NCBI RefSeq assembly: GCF_003061005.1
Contig: NZ_QAIK01000084.1
Location: 22,872-62,485, forward strand
Origin: Pseudomonas sp. HMWF021
GTDB taxonomy: Bacteria > Pseudomonadota > Gammaproteobacteria > Pseudomonadales > Pseudomonadaceae
Direction of reading: 5' to 3'
DNA: 39,614 nucleotides
Position numbers and translations under genes: made by a program. The stretch's first letter is position 1. Each line of letters opens with the position of its first letter. A model generated the notes under the pieces. It made no database searches, was not told the DNA's origin, and was given only the letters and a program-made list of their open reading frames with translations. This document shows positions 37,117-39,614 of this stretch, one piece after another.

Positions 37117-39534
37117 TCAGAACAACACCTTCGCCACATCCGCGAAGCGCTTGGCAAAATGCACTGTAATGCCTTCCTTCAGATAGTCCGGCAATTCCTC
37201 AAAGTTGCCACGGTTCGGCTCCGGCAGGATCAGTTCGAAGATCTTTTGCCGCCGCGCCGCGATCACCTTCTCGCGCACACCGCCAATCGGCAGCACATGC
37301 CCGGTGAGGGTCAGTTCGCCCGTCATTGCCACGCCTTTTTTCGGCGGCTGGTTGCGGGCGAGGGAGAGCAGGGCGCTGGCCATGGTCACGCCCGCGCTCG
37401 GGCCGTCTTTCGGTGTCGCGCCTTCCGGCACGTGCAGGTGGACAAAGGCTTCGTCGAAGAACTTCGGATCCCCGCCGAACGATTTCAGGTGCGAGCTGAC
37501 GTAGCTGTAGGCGATCTCCGCCGACTCCTTCATCACATCGCCCAATTGCCCGGTGAGTTTGAAGCCGCGATTGAGCGTGTGAATCCGCGTGGCTTCGATC
37601 GGCAGGGTCGCGCCGCCCATGCTGGTCCAGGCCAGGCCGGTGATCACGCCGGTGCCGGACAGCACTTGTTCGTTGCGGAACACCGGATGGCCCAGCGAGG
37701 CTTCGAGGTCTTTCGGGCCGAGCTTGATCACCGCTTTCGGGTCGTCGATGAGTTTCATCACCGCTTTGCGCACCAGTTTGCCCATTTGCTTTTCGAGCTG
37801 GCGAACCCCGGCTTCACGGGCGTAACCGTCGATCAACGCCTTGAGCGCGCTGTCGCTGATGCTCAGGCTGCCTTTGGACACACCGGCCTTTTCCAGCAGT
37901 TTCGGCCACAGGTGACGTTTGGCGATGGCGACCTTTTCTTCGGTGATGTAGCCCGACAGGCGAATCACTTCCATTCGGTCCAGCAACGGGCCGGGAATCG
38001 AATCCAAAGTGTTGGCGGTGCACACGAACAGGACTTTCGACAGGTCCATGCGCAGGTCGAGGTAGTGGTCGAGGAATTCGACGTTCTGCTCCGGATCGAG
38101 GGTTTCCAGCAGCGCCGAGGCCGGGTCGCCCTGGTAGCTCTGGCCCATTTTGTCGATCTCGTCGAGCATGATCACCGGGTTCATCACTTCAACGTCTTTC
38201 AAGGCCTGGACGAGTTTGCCCGGTTGCGCGCCGATGTAAGTGCGGCGATGGCCCTTGATCTCGGCTTCGTCGCGCATGCCGCCGAGGCTGAAGCGGTAGA
38301 ACGGCCGGCCGAGGGATTCGGCGATGGATTTGCCGACGCTGGTTTTACCCACGCCCGGCGGGCCGACCAGCAATACGATGGAGCCGCTGATTTCGCCTTT
38401 GTAGGCACCCACGGCGAGGAATTCGAGGATGCGGTCCTTGATGTCATCGAGGCCGGCGTGGTGTTTGTCGAGCACCTTGCGCGCGTGCTTGAGGTCGAGT
38501 TTGTCCTCGCCGTACACGCCCCACGGCACTGACGTCGCCCAGTCGAGGTAGTTGCGCGTGACCGCATATTCCGGCGAACCGGTTTCGAGGATCGACAGCT
38601 TGTTCATTTCTTCTTCTAGGCGCTTTTGCACCTGCGCCGGCAGGACTTTGCCTTCCAGGCGCTGCTCGAATTGCTCAAGGTCGGCGCTGCGGTCGTCCTT
38701 GGTCAGGCCGAGTTCCTGCTGGATGACCTTGAGTTGTTCCTTGAGGAAGAACTCGCGCTGATGCTCGCCGATCTTGCGGTTGACTTCGGCAGAGATCTCT
38801 TTCTGCAGGCGCGCGACTTCGACTTCCTTGCGCAGCATCGGCAGGACTTTTTCCATGCGCTTGAGCATCGGCACGCAGTCGAGCACTTCCTGCAGCTCGG
38901 GGCCGGTGGCGGAGGTCAGGGCGGCGGCGAAGTCGGTCAGCGGCGATGGATCGTTGGGGCTGAAGCGGTTGAGGTAGTTCTTCAGTTCTTCGCTGTACAG
39001 CGGGTTGAGCGGCAGCAGCTCCTTGATCGCGTTGATCAGCGCCATGCCGTAGGCCTTGACCTCGTCGGTCGGCTCGGTGGGCTGGTGCGGGTATTCGACT
39101 TCGACCAGATACGGCGGGCGGTGGTGCTTGAGCCAGGTCTTGATGCGCACGCGGCTCAGGCCCTGGGCGACGAACTGCAATTTGCCGTTTTCACGGCTGG
39201 CGTGGTGCACCTTCACCAGCGTGCCGTATTCGGGCAGGGCTTTGGTGTTGAAGTGGCGCGGGTCTTCCTGGGGCGTATCCATGAAGAACAGGGCCAGGGA
39301 GTGGTGGTCGGATTTGCTCACCAGATCGAGGGTTTCGGCCCAAGGTTCTTCGTTGACGATGACCGGCAGCACTTGGGCCGGGAAGAACGGGCGGTTGTGG
39401 ATCGGGATGACGTAGACCTTGTCCGGCAGGTTCTGGCCGGGCAGGGCCAGGCCTTTGCCGGTGGGATGGTGTTCGATGTGTTCGGCTTCGGTGTAATCGT
39501 CGGGGTTGTCCGGGAATTCTTGCTGGTCGCTCAT
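37117..39534 (-). CDS. lon: Lon-type ATP-dependent protease (second Lon, AsrA-like)
   Basis: An AAA+ serine protease for misfolded or regulatory proteins. The 805 residues have a LON substrate domain (about 38-230), a coiled coil (about 235-310), the AAA module with Walker A GPPGVGKT (391-398) and Walker B VIMLDEID (454-461), and a protease domain with the Ser713-Lys756 dyad (DGPSAGVTM). The acidic N-terminal extension and the NLPDKVYVIPIHNRPFFPAQ segment set it apart from the classical Pseudomonas Lon and match the second paralogue, called AsrA in P. aeruginosa. The first ATG in the frame is 15 bases further up, less likely. A heat-shock-like promoter precedes it. Confidence 0.93.
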   Translation of the reverse strand: MSDQQEFPDNPDDYTEAEHIEHHPTGKGLALPGQNLPDKVYVIPIHNRPFFPAQVLPVIVNEEPWAETLDLVSKSDHHSLALFFMDTPQEDPRHFNTKALPEYGTLVKVHHASRENGKLQFVAQGLSRVRIKTWLKHHRPPYLVEVEYPHQPTEPTDEVKAYGMALINAIKELLPLNPLYSEELKNYLNRFSPNDPSPLTDFAAALTSATGPELQEVLDCVPMLKRMEKVLPMLRKEVEVARLQKEISAEVNRKIGEHQREFFLKEQLKVIQQELGLTKDDRSADLEQFEQRLEGKVLPAQVQKRLEEEMNKLSILETGSPEYAVTRNYLDWATSVPWGVYGEDKLDLKHARKVLDKHHAGLDDIKDRILEFLAVGAYKGEISGSIVLLVGPPGVGKTSVGKSIAESLGRPFYRFSLGGMRDEAEIKGHRRTYIGAQPGKLVQALKDVEVMNPVIMLDEIDKMGQSYQGDPASALLETLDPEQNVEFLDHYLDLRMDLSKVLFVCTANTLDSIPGPLLDRMEVIRLSGYITEEKVAIAKRHLWPKLLEKAGVSKGSLSISDSALKALIDGYAREAGVRQLEKQMGKLVRKAVMKLIDDPKAVIKLGPKDLEASLGHPVFRNEQVLSGTGVITGLAWTSMGGATLPIEATRIHTLNRGFKLTGQLGDVMKESAEIAYSYVSSHLKSFGGDPKFFDEAFVHLHVPEGATPKDGPSAGVTMASALLSLARNQPPKKGVAMTGELTLTGHVLPIGGVREKVIAARRQKIFELILPEPNRGNFEELPDYLKEGITVHFAKRFADVAKVLF

Positions 39535-39563
39535 GGGGCACCTGCGCAATGGGGTATGGGTGT

Positions 39564-39593
39564 TAGATGGGGCAGGCTTGGGGTGGTTTCAAT
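39564..39593 (-). promoter_or_regulatory. Probable sigma-32 (heat-shock) promoter of the Lon-type gene
   Basis: On the minus strand, ATTGAAA (39587-39593) and CCCCATCTA (39564-39572) are 14 bases apart. The -10 part fits the sigma-32 consensus CCCCATNTA completely and the -35 part fits CTTGAAA at six of seven. The start codon lies 29 bases beyond the -10 box. Confidence 0.7.
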
Positions 39594-39614
39594 GGCAGGG
39601 GATGTTTCTGCTTG

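Noticed and set aside
36571..38532. 653-residue open frame antisense to the Lon gene and the lipoprotein
   Set aside because: It spans two unrelated minus-strand genes and a REP element; there is no ribosome-binding site or domain.

Overview
The window comes from the chromosome of a Pseudomonas, most likely the P. fluorescens group. Protein sequences, the cysE-iscR-isc-ndk-rlmN-pilF-rodZ-ispG-hisS-yfgM-bamB-der order, a CumA-type multicopper oxidase followed by tadA, and two dense families of REP-like palindromes all fit that assignment. Nothing looks like a prophage, integron, insertion sequence or CRISPR array. Most of the window is core housekeeping DNA.

Region 1 (1-7066) holds the end of cysE (cysteine supply) and the complete Isc iron-sulphur operon iscR-iscS-iscU-iscA-hscB-hscA-fdx-iscX. 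IscS takes sulphur from cysteine, IscU is the scaffold, HscB and HscA drive cluster release, Fdx supplies electrons and IscR senses cluster status; an IscR-type site overlaps the iscR promoter. The operon ends in a hairpin whose loop is the probable -10 box of ndk.

Region 2 (7074-16023) is a long plus-strand run: rlmN, pilF, rodZ, ispG, hisS, yfgM, bamB, then der. Two of its products (RlmN, IspG) are [4Fe-4S] enzymes encoded just downstream of the machinery that builds their clusters.

Region 3 (16179-25278) carries a YbdL-type aminotransferase overlapping an omega-amidase, a convergent leuA with a short leader ORF upstream, a minus-strand xseA plus M23 peptidase pair, a LysR regulator divergent from a TauE-type permease, and an unrecognised zinc-ribbon protein. 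Region 4 (25400-28675) is guaB-guaA (GMP synthesis) with a strong promoter.

Region 5 (28702-39614) is more variable: a 1032-residue dermonecrotic-toxin-like protein, cumA-tadA, the cmoA-cmoB tRNA-modification pair, a YhhN membrane protein with a chagasin-like lipoprotein, and a second-type Lon protease with a heat-shock-like promoter.

Eleven inverted-repeat REP elements lie between genes, almost all just after a 3' end. The least explained items are the leuA leader ORF with its 12-bp direct repeat, the toxin-like protein whose C-terminal domain seems to have lost its catalytic residues, the promoter inside the isc terminator, and the Leu at the axial type-1 copper position of the multicopper oxidase. 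Identifications rest on reading the sequence and remembered family features; no database search was run.
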